Assembly (NCBI RefSeq): GCF_022760965.1
Contig: NZ_JAKVIJ010000006.1
Coordinates: 62,001-126,000, forward strand
DNA: 64,000 nucleotides
Source of the DNA: Simplicispira sedimenti
Lineage (GTDB): Bacteria > Pseudomonadota > Gammaproteobacteria > Burkholderiales > Burkholderiaceae_C
Reading direction: 5' to 3'
In this document: positions 52,131 through 62,731 of the stretch, in pieces
Layout: each line of letters opens with the position of its first letter
Numbering within the stretch: position 1 is the stretch's first letter
Program-made: the position numbers and the translations under genes
The notes under the pieces: model-generated
What the model was told of the DNA's origin: nothing
The model's input: only the letters and a program-made list of their open reading frames with translations
Database searches by the model: none

Positions 52131-52313
52131 TCAGAGGATCTTGACCAGGTAGCTGATCTTGTTGATCATGCCGCGCACCGCAGGGGTATCCTGCAGTTCG
52201 CTGGTACTGTTGAGCTTGCGCAGACCCAGACCACGCACAGTGGCACGGTGGGACTCTTTGGTACCGATGGGGCTGCGAACCAGTTGGACCTTGATGGTTT
52301 GTTGTGTAGACAT
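52131..52313 (-). CDS. rpmD: 50S ribosomal protein L30
   Basis: 60 residues; the small L30 fold with KVQLVRSPIGTKESHRATVRGLGLRKLNS. Placed between rpsE and rplO as in nearly all bacteria. Gap to rplO start is 10 bases. Confidence 0.97.
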   Translation of the reverse strand: MSTQQTIKVQLVRSPIGTKESHRATVRGLGLRKLNSTSELQDTPAVRGMINKISYLVKIL

Positions 52314-52326
52314 CTAGGTTCTCCTG

Positions 52327-52845
52327 TCAGGCAAAAAGGTCTTCGACCGACTTGCCGCGCTTGGCTGCCACTTCTGCTGCCGTGGTGGACTTGGTCAACG
52401 CGTCAAAAGTGGCGCGAACCATGTTGTAGGGATTCGACGAGCCATGGCTCTTTGCCACGATGTCGGTCATACCCATCACTTCGAACACGGCGCGCATGGG
52501 GCCACCGGCGATGATGCCGGTACCCTTGGGGGCAGGCGCCATCATCACCGAGGCTGCACCGTGGCTTCCAGTCACTTGGTGGTGAATCGTGCCGTTCTTC
52601 AGCGACACCTTGACCATGTTGCGACGCGCTTCTTCCATCGCCTTCTGCACGGCTGCAGGCACTTCCTTGGATTTGCCCTTGCCCATGCCCACGCGACCAT
52701 CGCCATCACCAACAACCGTCAGTGCAGCGAAACCAAGAATGCGACCGCCCTTGACGACTTTGGTGACGCGGTTGACCGCAATCATCTTTTCGCGCAAGCC
52801 GTCATCGCGACCTTCGTCTTGCACTCGGGGTTGAAATTTAGCCAT
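52327..52845 (-). CDS. rpsE: 30S ribosomal protein S5
   Basis: 172 residues with the S5 double-stranded RNA-binding fold (DGLREKMIAVNRVTKVVKGGR) and the C-terminal domain (GTGIIAGGPMRAVFEVMG). Important for accuracy of translation. 13 bases before rpmD. Confidence 0.98.
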   Translation of the reverse strand: MAKFQPRVQDEGRDDGLREKMIAVNRVTKVVKGGRILGFAALTVVGDGDGRVGMGKGKSKEVPAAVQKAMEEARRNMVKVSLKNGTIHHQVTGSHGAASVMMAPAPKGTGIIAGGPMRAVFEVMGMTDIVAKSHGSSNPYNMVRATFDALTKSTTAAEVAAKRGKSVEDLFA

Positions 52846-52862
52846 TTTGTATTCCGATCCGC

Positions 52863-53228
52863 TTAGAACTGCAGGCCTGCTTCGCGGGCAGCGTCGGCCA
52901 AAGCCTTGACGCGGCCGTGGTAGGCGAAGCCCGCACGGTCAAATGCCACCTTCTCGACGCCTGCTGCCTTGGCCTTCTCGGCAATACGCTTGCCAATGAC
53001 CTGGGCTGCAGCCGTATTGCCACCCTTGCCCGAACCACCCAAGGAGGAGCGGATTTCGGCTTCTGCGGTGGAAGCACTGGCCAGCACCTTGCTGCCGTCG
53101 CCAGAGATGACTGCAGCGTAGATATGAAGATTCGTGCGATTGACCGTCAGACGCGCCACGCCCTGCTGCGCAATGCGGATGCGTGTCTGGCGTGCACGGC
53201 GGAGACGCTGCTCTTTTTTGTTCAGCAT
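52863..53228 (-). CDS. rplR: 50S ribosomal protein L18
   Basis: 121 residues with the L18 signature (basic N-terminus; TNLHIYAAVISGDGSKVLASAST; AKAAGVEKVAFDRAGFAYHG). Binds 5S rRNA together with L5. In normal operon position. Confidence 0.98.
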   Translation of the reverse strand: MLNKKEQRLRRARQTRIRIAQQGVARLTVNRTNLHIYAAVISGDGSKVLASASTAEAEIRSSLGGSGKGGNTAAAQVIGKRIAEKAKAAGVEKVAFDRAGFAYHGRVKALADAAREAGLQF

Positions 53229-53239
53229 GTTGCAGCTCC

Positions 53240-53773
53240 TTACTTCTTCTTGGTCTCTTTGATCGTGATCTTTTCATCCGCATAGCGAATGCCCTTGCCC
53301 TTGTAAGGCTCGGGAGGACGGATCGCGCGAATCTCGGCGGCCACTTGGCCCACGCGCTGGCGATCGGCGCCCTTGATCAGGATTTCTGTTGGCGTCGGAG
53401 TGGCAACGGTGATGCCGGCGGGCATTTCAATGTTGACGGGATGGGAAAAACCCACTGCCAAATTGAGCTTGTTACCTGCAGCGGAGGCCTTGTAACCCAC
53501 ACCCACCAGGCTGAGTTTCTTTTCGAAACCCTTGCTCACACCCACCACCATGTTGTTCACCAACTGGCGGAACGTGCCACTCATGGCATCGGCTTCGCGC
53601 GATTCATTGATCGGCGCGAAAGTCAGCTTGCCTTCACTGTTGGACACCTTGACCAGCACGTTCTGCGCCAGCGACAAGGTGCCGCCAGAACCCTTCACAG
53701 AGATCTGGTCTTCTTTGATGGACACATCCACACCTGCGGGGATGGCCACTGGTTGCTTACCTACTCGGGACAT
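53240..53773 (-). CDS. rplF: 50S ribosomal protein L6
   Basis: 177 residues, MSRVGKQPVAIPAGV start. Two related RNA-binding halves; the C-terminal EIRAIRPPEPYKGKGIRYADE motif is present. Lies near the GTPase centre of the large subunit. Confidence 0.98.
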   Translation of the reverse strand: MSRVGKQPVAIPAGVDVSIKEDQISVKGSGGTLSLAQNVLVKVSNSEGKLTFAPINESREADAMSGTFRQLVNNMVVGVSKGFEKKLSLVGVGYKASAAGNKLNLAVGFSHPVNIEMPAGITVATPTPTEILIKGADRQRVGQVAAEIRAIRPPEPYKGKGIRYADEKITIKETKKK

Positions 53774-53797
53774 TTCAGTTTTCCTCCATGCCTCGTG

Positions 53798-54193
53798 TTA
53801 GGCCACGTAGCAAAGCACTTCGCCACCAACACCGGTTGCGCGCGCCTTACGATCAGTCATCACGCCCTTCGGGGTGGTCACAATGGCCACACCCAGACCG
53901 TTCATGACTTGCGGAATCGAGTCATGGCCCTTGTACACACGCAGGCCAGGACGGCTCACGCGCTCAATACGCTCAATGACCGGACGGCCAGCGTAATACT
54001 TCAGGGCAATTTCAATTTCAGACTTGCCACCTTCGGTCTTCACTTGGAAACCGTCGATGTAACCTTCGTCCTTCAACACTTGGGCGATGGCCACCTTCAC
54101 TTTGGAAGAGGGCACCGACACTGTGGCCTTGGACACCATCTGCGCGTTGCGGATGCGGGTCAGCAGGTCAGCGATGGGATCACTCATGCTCAT
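53798..54193 (-). CDS. rpsH: 30S ribosomal protein S8
   Basis: 131 residues from the ATG of MSMSDPIADLLTRIRN, which has GGAGAG seven bases upstream. A TTG two codons earlier (54199) is not used. C-terminal motif (VGGEVLCYVA) typical. S8 binds central-domain 16S rRNA and in E. coli represses spc translation near rplE. Confidence 0.96.
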   Translation of the reverse strand: MSMSDPIADLLTRIRNAQMVSKATVSVPSSKVKVAIAQVLKDEGYIDGFQVKTEGGKSEIEIALKYYAGRPVIERIERVSRPGLRVYKGHDSIPQVMNGLGVAIVTTPKGVMTDRKARATGVGGEVLCYVA

Positions 54194-54213
54194 GTTCAAT
54201 CTCTCCTGACTGC

Positions 54214-54519
54214 TTACCAGCTGGCCTTGGTGACACCGGGGATGTCACCGGCAAACGCCAGTTCACGGATCTTGGCGCGACCCAGGCCGAACTGGCGGAA
54301 CGTGCCGCGCGGACGACCGGTGATCTCGCAACGGTTGCGTTGGCGCGTGGGATTGGAGTTGCGCGGGAGTTTTTGCAGACCCAGACGGGCTGCCTCACGC
54401 TCCTCATCGGTGCGCTTTGCATCGGATGCTGCGGCCTTGAGTTCAGCGTATTTCGCTGCATACTTTGCCGCCAGTTTTGCGCGCTTGAGTTCGCGCTGGA
54501 TCAGAGCTGCTTTTGCCAT
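54214..54519 (-). CDS. rpsN: 30S ribosomal protein S14, long zinc-free form
   Basis: 101 residues from ATG (MAKAALIQRELKRAKLAAKY). It has the long C- type architecture of S14 with no CxxC zinc motif, ending GRPRGTFRQFGLGRAKIREL. An open frame runs 18 codons further upstream but lacks family similarity. Confidence 0.96.
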   Translation of the reverse strand: MAKAALIQRELKRAKLAAKYAAKYAELKAAASDAKRTDEEREAARLGLQKLPRNSNPTRQRNRCEITGRPRGTFRQFGLGRAKIRELAFAGDIPGVTKASW

Positions 54520-54527
54520 ACGCCGCC

Positions 54528-55067
54528 TCAGTTCTTGAACGGGAAACGGAAGCCGGCGAGCAGTGCCTTGCACTCGTCGTCGGTCTTGGCCGTCGTGGTG
54601 ATGCTGATGTTGAGACCACGCAGTGCATCAACCTTGTCGTACTCGATCTCAGGGAAAATGATCTGTTCCTTGACACCGATGTTGTAGTTGCCACGGCCGT
54701 CGAATGCGCGACCAGACACACCACGGAAGTCACGCACACGGGGCAGAGCCACGGTGACGAAACGATCCAGGAATTCATACATGCGCACACCGCGCAAGGT
54801 CACCATGCAACCGATGGCCTGGCCTTCGCGGATCTTGAAGCCGGCGATAGCCTTCTTGGCCTTGGTCACCACAGGCTTCTGACCGGCGATCTTGGTCAGG
54901 TCCGCCACTGCGTTGTCCATGACCTTCTTGTCAGCGACGGCCTCGCTCACACCCATGTTGAGCGTGATCTTGGTCAGACGGGGCACCTGCATGGGCGAGG
55001 TGTAGCCGAACTGCTTCATCAGCTCGGGTGCGACTTTTTCGCGGTAATGTTGTTGGAGTCGTGCCAT
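54528..55067 (-). CDS. rplE: 50S ribosomal protein L5
   Basis: 179 residues; MARLQQHYREKVAPELMKQFGY start and the L5 core (SAAVADKKVMD ... RVRDFRGVSGRAFDGRGNYNIGVKEQ). Binds 5S rRNA. Eight bases to rpsN; part of the spc order rplN-rplX-rplE-rpsN. Confidence 0.98.
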   Translation of the reverse strand: MARLQQHYREKVAPELMKQFGYTSPMQVPRLTKITLNMGVSEAVADKKVMDNAVADLTKIAGQKPVVTKAKKAIAGFKIREGQAIGCMVTLRGVRMYEFLDRFVTVALPRVRDFRGVSGRAFDGRGNYNIGVKEQIIFPEIEYDKVDALRGLNISITTTAKTDDECKALLAGFRFPFKN

Positions 55068-55077
55068 TTCTTACCCC

Positions 55078-55398
55078 TTAGGCCGTCTTGATTTCAGCAC
55101 CGCTGGACTTGAACACGCGCACGCGCGAACCGTCAGCCTGCAGCTTGATACCCACGCGGTCTGCCTTGCCCGTTGCGGCGTTGTAGATCGCCACGTTCGA
55201 CTGGTGAATCGGCATGGCCTTTTCCACGATGCCGCCGGTCGTACCCTTCATGGGGTTGGGCTTGACGTGCTTCTTGACCAGGTTGATACCCTCCACCACC
55301 AGATGGGAGTCATCCTTGCGCAGCGTGACGGTGCCACGCTTGCCTTTGTCGCGCCCAGTCAGCACGATCACTTCATCGCCCTTGCGAATCTTGTTCAT
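55078..55398 (-). CDS. rplX: 50S ribosomal protein L24
   Basis: 106 residues with the KOW motif at the start (MNKIRKGDEVIVLTGRDKGKRG). Assembly initiator protein for the large subunit. Ten bases between rplN and this gene. Confidence 0.98.
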   Translation of the reverse strand: MNKIRKGDEVIVLTGRDKGKRGTVTLRKDDSHLVVEGINLVKKHVKPNPMKGTTGGIVEKAMPIHQSNVAIYNAATGKADRVGIKLQADGSRVRVFKSSGAEIKTA

Positions 55399-55408
55399 GG
55401 CGCGTCCT

Positions 55409-55777
55409 TTAGAGAACTTCAGGAGCCAGGGACACGATCTTCATGAAGCGCTCGCTACGCAATTCACGCGTCACGGGGCCGAAGATGCGGGTGCCAATGG
55501 GCTCCAGCTTGTTGTTGAGCAGCACTGCCGCATTGCCGTCGAACTTGACGAGCGAACCGTCGCCACGGCGAATGCCCTTGGCGGTACGAACCACCACGGC
55601 ACTGTAAATTTCGCCTTTTTTGACGCGACCACGAGGAGCAGCCTCTTTGATGCTGACCTTGATGATGTCGCCCACGCTGGCATAGCGACGCTTGGAACCA
55701 CCCAGCACCTTGATGCACAGGACGGACTTCGCGCCGGTATTGTCGGCAACGTCTAACCGAGTTTCTGTCTGGATCAT
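55409..55777 (-). CDS. rplN: 50S ribosomal protein L14
   Basis: 122 residues, start MIQTETRLDVADNTGAKSVLCIKVLGGS. First gene of the spc part in this window: the genes that normally precede it (rpmC, rpsQ) are not present, and a strong promoter lies about 150 bases upstream. An open frame upstream of the ATG does not match L14. Confidence 0.97.
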   Translation of the reverse strand: MIQTETRLDVADNTGAKSVLCIKVLGGSKRRYASVGDIIKVSIKEAAPRGRVKKGEIYSAVVVRTAKGIRRGDGSLVKFDGNAAVLLNNKLEPIGTRIFGPVTRELRSERFMKIVSLAPEVL

Positions 55778-55860
55778 TTCAATATTCCCAACTTGCACCG
55801 GTGAGGCCAAGCGCCGCTTTGCGACACCCACCCACCAGTCAGTCTTGGGCCCGTCGTCCA

Positions 55861-55881
55861 CCCTGCAAACCATTTGCAGGG
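55861..55881 (-). other. Leader hairpin of the rplN (spc) transcript
   Basis: CCCTGCAAA / TTTGCAGGG (9 bp) with a three-base loop, between the promoter (55927-55955) and rplN. On the + strand it would be followed by CTTTTC, but no + strand gene lies upstream that would need a terminator, so an mRNA leader structure is more likely. Confidence 0.45.
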
Positions 55882-55926
55882 CTTTTCATGGGCAGAAATT
55901 TCGCCTTTTTCTCAGCGAAGCCTGGC

Positions 55927-55955
55927 ATTGTGGCAGAGTCCGCCAGGGGTGTCAA
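55927..55955 (-). promoter_or_regulatory. Strong sigma-70 promoter of the spc/alpha ribosomal operon
   Basis: On the minus strand: TTGACA (55950-55955), 17 bases, CACAAT (55927-55932). The -35 is consensus and the spacing optimal. Predicted start near 55920 and a leader of about 140 bases before rplN. The -35 begins five bases after the glpD stop codon. Clear by inspection; not shown experimentally. Confidence 0.8.
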
Positions 55956-55960
55956 CACCT

Positions 55961-57556
55961 TTATTTGCCAGGGAGGGCGACATAGCGCTCCGTCAACCGA
56001 AGGAAGGCCTCCAGGCCAGGATCCACGCCCGTCTCCTCCTGAAGAATGCGTGCCACGTCTGGGGCGGCTGCGGCGGCCTGCCGCGCATCCAGAAACAAAA
56101 CCCGCCTGCGGCGCGCAAGCACGTCCTCCACCGTCCGTGCGTATTCAAACCGTGCGGCAAAACGCACCATGGCCTCGGTGACCTCCCCACCGAGCGACGC
56201 CGCTGCACCGGGCAAATCCCGGACAAACACTTCTTCGCTGCCGTAAGAATGCCACCCTTGCGGGTCACACATGCGGTGCTGCACGGGGCCGCTCGGAGTA
56301 CCCACCAACGGCAAGCGCACGGTGCCGCCGGCAGGACGCCCAGGCAACAGGCCCTTTTCGAAGCACTTGTCCAGCACATCCTCGGCCATGGCCCGGTAGG
56401 TTGTCCACTTGCCTCCAGTGACCGTGACCAAGCCACTGCGGCTGACCAGCACGGTGTGCTCGCGGCTCAGGCTCTTGGTGTTGTTGCCATCATCGTCTTC
56501 AGGTTTCACCAAGGGACGCAGGCCCACCCAGATGCTGCGGATGTCGGATGGCCCTGGAGCCCGCCGCAGGTAGCGCGCCGACTCACCCAATATGAACTGC
56601 AGCTCCTGCGCAAAAGGCTCAGGCTCACGGTCAAGGTCATTGCGCGGACTGTCGGTAGTTCCGAGGATGACTTTGCCCAACCACGGAACGGCAAACAGCA
56701 CCCGTCCGTCGGCTGTCTTTGGAACCATCAGCGCATGATCGCTGGGCAGAAATTCCCGATCCACCACCACATGCACCCCCTGGCTGGGTGCCACGATGGG
56801 ACGGACTGGGCGATGCGTGGCCTCGCTGTCTTGCTGGCGCAGGGCATCGACCCACACACCGGTAGCGTTGACCACACAGCGGGCACGGATCTTGTACGCC
56901 TTCCCGGTTTCAGTGTCTTCACACAGCACACCGCTGACCTTGCCCGCATCGTGCACCAGCGAACGCGCGGCGCAATAGTTGACCAACAACGCCCCATGGC
57001 GAGCGGCCGTGCGCGCCAACGCCAAGGCCAAACGAGCGTCATCGAACTGACCGTCCCAGTACTTGACACCGCCTTTGAGCCCATCAGGCCGCGCCGTGGG
57101 CAGACATTGCAGGGTGCGCTGCACCCCAAGAAATTCGGTTGCGCCCAGCCCGGCACTGCCGGCCAGGGCGTCGTACATCTTCAGTCCCACCCCGTAAAAC
57201 GGGGACTCCCAACACCGGTACGAGGGCATCACAAACGCCAAAGGCTGCGCCAGGTGGGGGGCATTGCGCAACAAGGTGGTGCGCTCGTGCAGGGCTTCGC
57301 GCACCAGCGCAATGTTCCCCTGCGCAAGATAGCGCACCCCACCATGCACCAGCTTGGTGGCGCGGGAAGAAGTGCCCTTGGCAAAGTCATGCGACTCAAC
57401 CAGCACCACACTGAACCCACGCACCGCGGCATCCAGCGCCACGCCCAAACCCGTGGCGCCGCCACCAATGACTGCCAGATCGTAGGTGCGCTCCTCCTCC
57501 AGCCGCGCCAAGAGATCGGCACGCGAAGTGTTCAGGGGGGTGTGGTCTTGCGTCAT
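55961..57556 (-). CDS. glpD: Aerobic glycerol-3-phosphate dehydrogenase
   Basis: 531 residues. FAD-binding N-terminus DLAVIGGGATGLGVALDAAV (GxGxxG variant), the GTSSRATKLVHGGVRYL motif and C-terminal helical domain of GlpD. It oxidises glycerol-3-phosphate to dihydroxyacetone phosphate and feeds electrons to quinone. The ATG is at MTQDHTPLNT, matching the family; no good Shine-Dalgarno. Last gene of the glycerol unit, 102 bases after glpV, across a stable stem-loop. Confidence 0.95.
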   Translation of the reverse strand: MTQDHTPLNTSRADLLARLEEERTYDLAVIGGGATGLGVALDAAVRGFSVVLVESHDFAKGTSSRATKLVHGGVRYLAQGNIALVREALHERTTLLRNAPHLAQPLAFVMPSYRCWESPFYGVGLKMYDALAGSAGLGATEFLGVQRTLQCLPTARPDGLKGGVKYWDGQFDDARLALALARTAARHGALLVNYCAARSLVHDAGKVSGVLCEDTETGKAYKIRARCVVNATGVWVDALRQQDSEATHRPVRPIVAPSQGVHVVVDREFLPSDHALMVPKTADGRVLFAVPWLGKVILGTTDSPRNDLDREPEPFAQELQFILGESARYLRRAPGPSDIRSIWVGLRPLVKPEDDDGNNTKSLSREHTVLVSRSGLVTVTGGKWTTYRAMAEDVLDKCFEKGLLPGRPAGGTVRLPLVGTPSGPVQHRMCDPQGWHSYGSEEVFVRDLPGAAASLGGEVTEAMVRFAARFEYARTVEDVLARRRRVLFLDARQAAAAAPDVARILQEETGVDPGLEAFLRLTERYVALPGK

Positions 57557-57613
57557 GGAAAAAAACCGTATTGCGCCTGGATACCGTTGTGGGACTGTGC
57601 ACATCAACCTGCA

Positions 57614-57649
57614 GGCGGCAGAGGTCTGGCCGAAGCCACCCCTGCCGCC
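57614..57649 (-). other. Stable UUCG-type stem-loop between glpV and glpD
   Basis: A 12-base stem with one G-T wobble, a 2-base bulge and an inner 3-bp stem capped by the TTCG tetraloop. No T tract follows it on the minus strand, so it is more likely an mRNA stability or processing element than a terminator. Confidence 0.5.
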
Positions 57650-57658
57650 GTGCTGGTA

Positions 57659-59392
<1,734 letters not shown>

Positions 59393-59480
59393 TACTTGTC
59401 TCCTGAATGGGACTCCCCGTTGACAACCATGAACCCCGGCCACGGGGGAGGTTCGGGCCGGCATTCCACGAAAAACGGAC

Positions 59481-59789
59481 TCAGCCTTTGCGCAGAATGA
59501 ACCCCAGCACCAGCATGGACAGCACAAAGCTGATCCACACGGTGGGCTCCGCCTCCAGCGAGAACCACTGCACCATCTTTTCGCCCAACCCCACCCAGAC
59601 CAGGTTGATGTAGGCGGCGGTCAAAAGACCAATGAAAAGCCGGTCACCACGCGTCGTGGCAATGGGCAGAAAACCCTTGCGCTCGGTCGTAGGACACTTG
59701 ATTTCCCACACCGTCATGCCGATGAGCATGAGCACGATGCAGGTGAAGAAAACGGCCACCGGCGTGGTCCAGGCCATCCACTCGAACAT
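59481..59789 (-). CDS. DUF2160 small membrane protein of the glycerol operon
   Basis: 102 residues with three hydrophobic helices (TTPVAVFFTCIVLMLIGMTV; LFIGLLTAAYINLVWVGLG; TVWISFVLSMLVLGFILR). AAGGAG lies before the ATG. DUF2160 occurs between glpQ and glpV in glycerol ABC operons; its role, possibly in transporter assembly or stability, is not known. 88 bases separate it from glpV. Confidence 0.87.
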   Translation of the reverse strand: MFEWMAWTTPVAVFFTCIVLMLIGMTVWEIKCPTTERKGFLPIATTRGDRLFIGLLTAAYINLVWVGLGEKMVQWFSLEAEPTVWISFVLSMLVLGFILRKG

Positions 59790-59802
59790 GGCGACTCCTT
59801 GA

Positions 59803-60607
59803 TCAAACCCGGCCCATCGCAAAACCTTTTGCGATGTAGTGGCGCACAAACCAGATGACGATGGCACCGGGCACGATGGTCAGCACCCCGGCGGCGGCCA
59901 GCGTGGCCCAGTCCATGCCCGAGGCCGACACCGTGCGCGTCATCGTCGCCACGATGGGCTTGGCGTTCACGCTGGTGAGCGTGCGCGCCAACAGCAGTTC
60001 CACCCAGCTGAACATGAAGCAAAAGAACGCCGCCACACCCACACCCGCCTTGATGAGCGGCAGGAAGATGGTGAGGAAAAAGCGCGGGAAGCTGTATCCA
60101 TCGATGTAGGCTGTCTCGTCGATCTCGCGCGGGATGCCGCTCATGAAACCTTCCAGAATCCACACTGCCAGCGGCACGTTGAACAGCAAGTGCGCCAACG
60201 CCACGGCGATGTGCGTGTCCATCAGCCCCACCGTGGTGTAAAGCTGGAAGAACGGCAGCAGAAAAACGGCCGGCGGCGTCATGCGGTTGGTCAGCAGCCA
60301 GAAGAACACATGCTTGTCACCGAGGAACTGATAGCGGCTGAAGGCATAAGCTGCAGGCAACGCCACGGTGAGCGAGATCACCATGTTGATGGCCACATAG
60401 ATCAGGCTGTTGATGTAGCCCGAGTACCAGGACGGATCGGTGAAGATGGTCTTGTAGTTGTCCCAGGTGAAGTGCTGGGGCCAGAACGAGAAGCTCGACA
60501 GGATCTCCTCGTTGGTCTTGAAGCTCATGTTGACCATCCAATAGATGGGCAGCACGGCAAAGACCAGGTAGGCGATCAGGAACAGCGTGCGCTTCTGGAA
60601 GCGGGGT

Positions 60608-60615
<8 letters not shown>
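59803..60615 (-). CDS. glpQ: Glycerol ABC transporter permease GlpQ
   Basis: 270 residues, six-helix permease of the MalG type. It has the EAA-loop region for ATPase contact (EIDETAYIDGYSFPRFFLTIFLPL). The start overlaps glpP by 8 bases (60608-60615), so translation is coupled. The upstream open frame is antisense noise. Confidence 0.93.
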
Positions 60616-61504
<889 letters not shown>

Positions 61505-61574
61505 GCCTGCTCTCCACGGCACTGTGCATTCCACGCGGCGGATGCAACTGGCGCAGCGTGATCGGCGGGATGCC

Positions 61575-61647
61575 CAGCAAGGGCCGCCCCGCAGCAAAGG
61601 GCGTCGTCCCCCTTCCAGGGGGAAGCCGCGCAGCGGCTCAGGGGGTA
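61575..61647. repeat. Dispersed C-rich repeat family 2, copy 2
   Basis: On the minus strand: CCCCCTGAGCCGCTGCGCGG, CTTCCCCCTGGAAGGGGGACG and GGGGCGGCCCTTGC. Shares CTTCCCCC, GGGGGACG and GGCGGCCCTTGC with copy 1 near 37244. It lies between glpT and glpP in the operon. Confidence 0.6.
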
Positions 61648-61652
61648 GTGTT

Positions 61653-62729
61653 TCATGGCAACAGCTCCTCGTTCTGATAGAAGCAGGTGTGCTCACCCAG
61701 CACCTGCAGCCACACCGCATCGCCAGGCGACGGCAGGCGTTGCTCGGGCGCGAAGCGCGCGCGCAACAGGTGTTCACCCACCTTCGCGGTCAGCATGAAA
61801 TAGGTGCCGATGTCCTGCACGCGCTGCACGGAGCAGTGCAGCGCACCGGCCTGCCCCGGCTGGGCCAGCGCCAGGTATTCCGGCCGCACACCCACCTGCA
61901 AGGCGCCTTGGGGCAGGTGGCGCGGCACCGGCAGTTCCAGCGCAAGGTCGGCCACCCGCAGCTGGGCACCATCCACCTGCGCGGGCAGGAAATTCATCCC
62001 TGGCGAACCGATGAAGTGCCCCACAAACACATGCTGCGGGCGCTCGAACAACGCGTCGGGCGTGCCCAGCTGCATGACCTTGCCGCGGCTCATTACCACC
62101 ACCTGATCGGCAAAGGTGAGCGCTTCCACCTGGTCGTGCGTCACGTAGATCAGCGTGAGCTTGAGCTCATGGTGGATCTGCTTGAGCTTGCGGCGCAATT
62201 GCCATTTGAGGTGGGGGTCGATGACGGTGAGCGGCTCGTCAAACAACACGGCCGCCACGTCCGAGCGCACCAGGCCGCGGCCCAGCGAGATCTTCTGTTT
62301 CTGGTCGGCCGACAGGCCTGCCGCGCGCATGCCCAGCTGGTGGCTCATCTCCAGCATCTCGGCGATCTGGCCCACGCGCTGCTTGATTTGTGCCTCGGGT
62401 ACCTTGCGGTTCTTGAGCGGGAAGGCCAGGTTCTCGGCCACCGTCATGGTGTCGTAGATCACCGGGAACTGGAACACCTGCGCGATGTTGCGGTCCTGCG
62501 GTGTGGCGCGCGTGACATCGCGACCATCGAACAGCACCTTGCCGTGCGAAGGGACGAGCAGGCCCGACATGATGTTGAGCATGGTGGTCTTGCCGCAGCC
62601 CGAAGGGCCGAGCAACGCATACGCGCCACCATCCTCAAACTCCATCTTCAGCGGCAGCAGCGCATAGTCGCTGTCCTGCTGCGGGTTGGGCCGGTAGGAA
62701 TGGGCCAGATCCAGCGTGATGTGCGCCAT
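61653..62729 (-). CDS. glpT: Glycerol ABC transporter ATPase GlpT
   Basis: 358 residues. Walker A GPSGCGKTT, Q-loop VFQFPVIYDT, Walker B LFDEPLTVID and the H-loop YVTHDQVEAL are intact, but the ABC signature is degenerate: LSADQKQK in place of LSGGQ. A C-terminal MalK-type regulatory domain follows. Two bases separate it from glpS. See the finding on the asymmetric pair. Confidence 0.92.
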   Translation of the reverse strand: MAHITLDLAHSYRPNPQQDSDYALLPLKMEFEDGGAYALLGPSGCGKTTMLNIMSGLLVPSHGKVLFDGRDVTRATPQDRNIAQVFQFPVIYDTMTVAENLAFPLKNRKVPEAQIKQRVGQIAEMLEMSHQLGMRAAGLSADQKQKISLGRGLVRSDVAAVLFDEPLTVIDPHLKWQLRRKLKQIHHELKLTLIYVTHDQVEALTFADQVVVMSRGKVMQLGTPDALFERPQHVFVGHFIGSPGMNFLPAQVDGAQLRVADLALELPVPRHLPQGALQVGVRPEYLALAQPGQAGALHCSVQRVQDIGTYFMLTAKVGEHLLRARFAPEQRLPSPGDAVWLQVLGEHTCFYQNEELLP

Positions 62730-62731
62730 GG

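Noticed and set aside
55861..55881. Hairpin before rplN considered as a + strand terminator
   Set aside because: No + strand gene ends nearby, and the T tract is short and interrupted; a leader structure on the minus strand is more likely.
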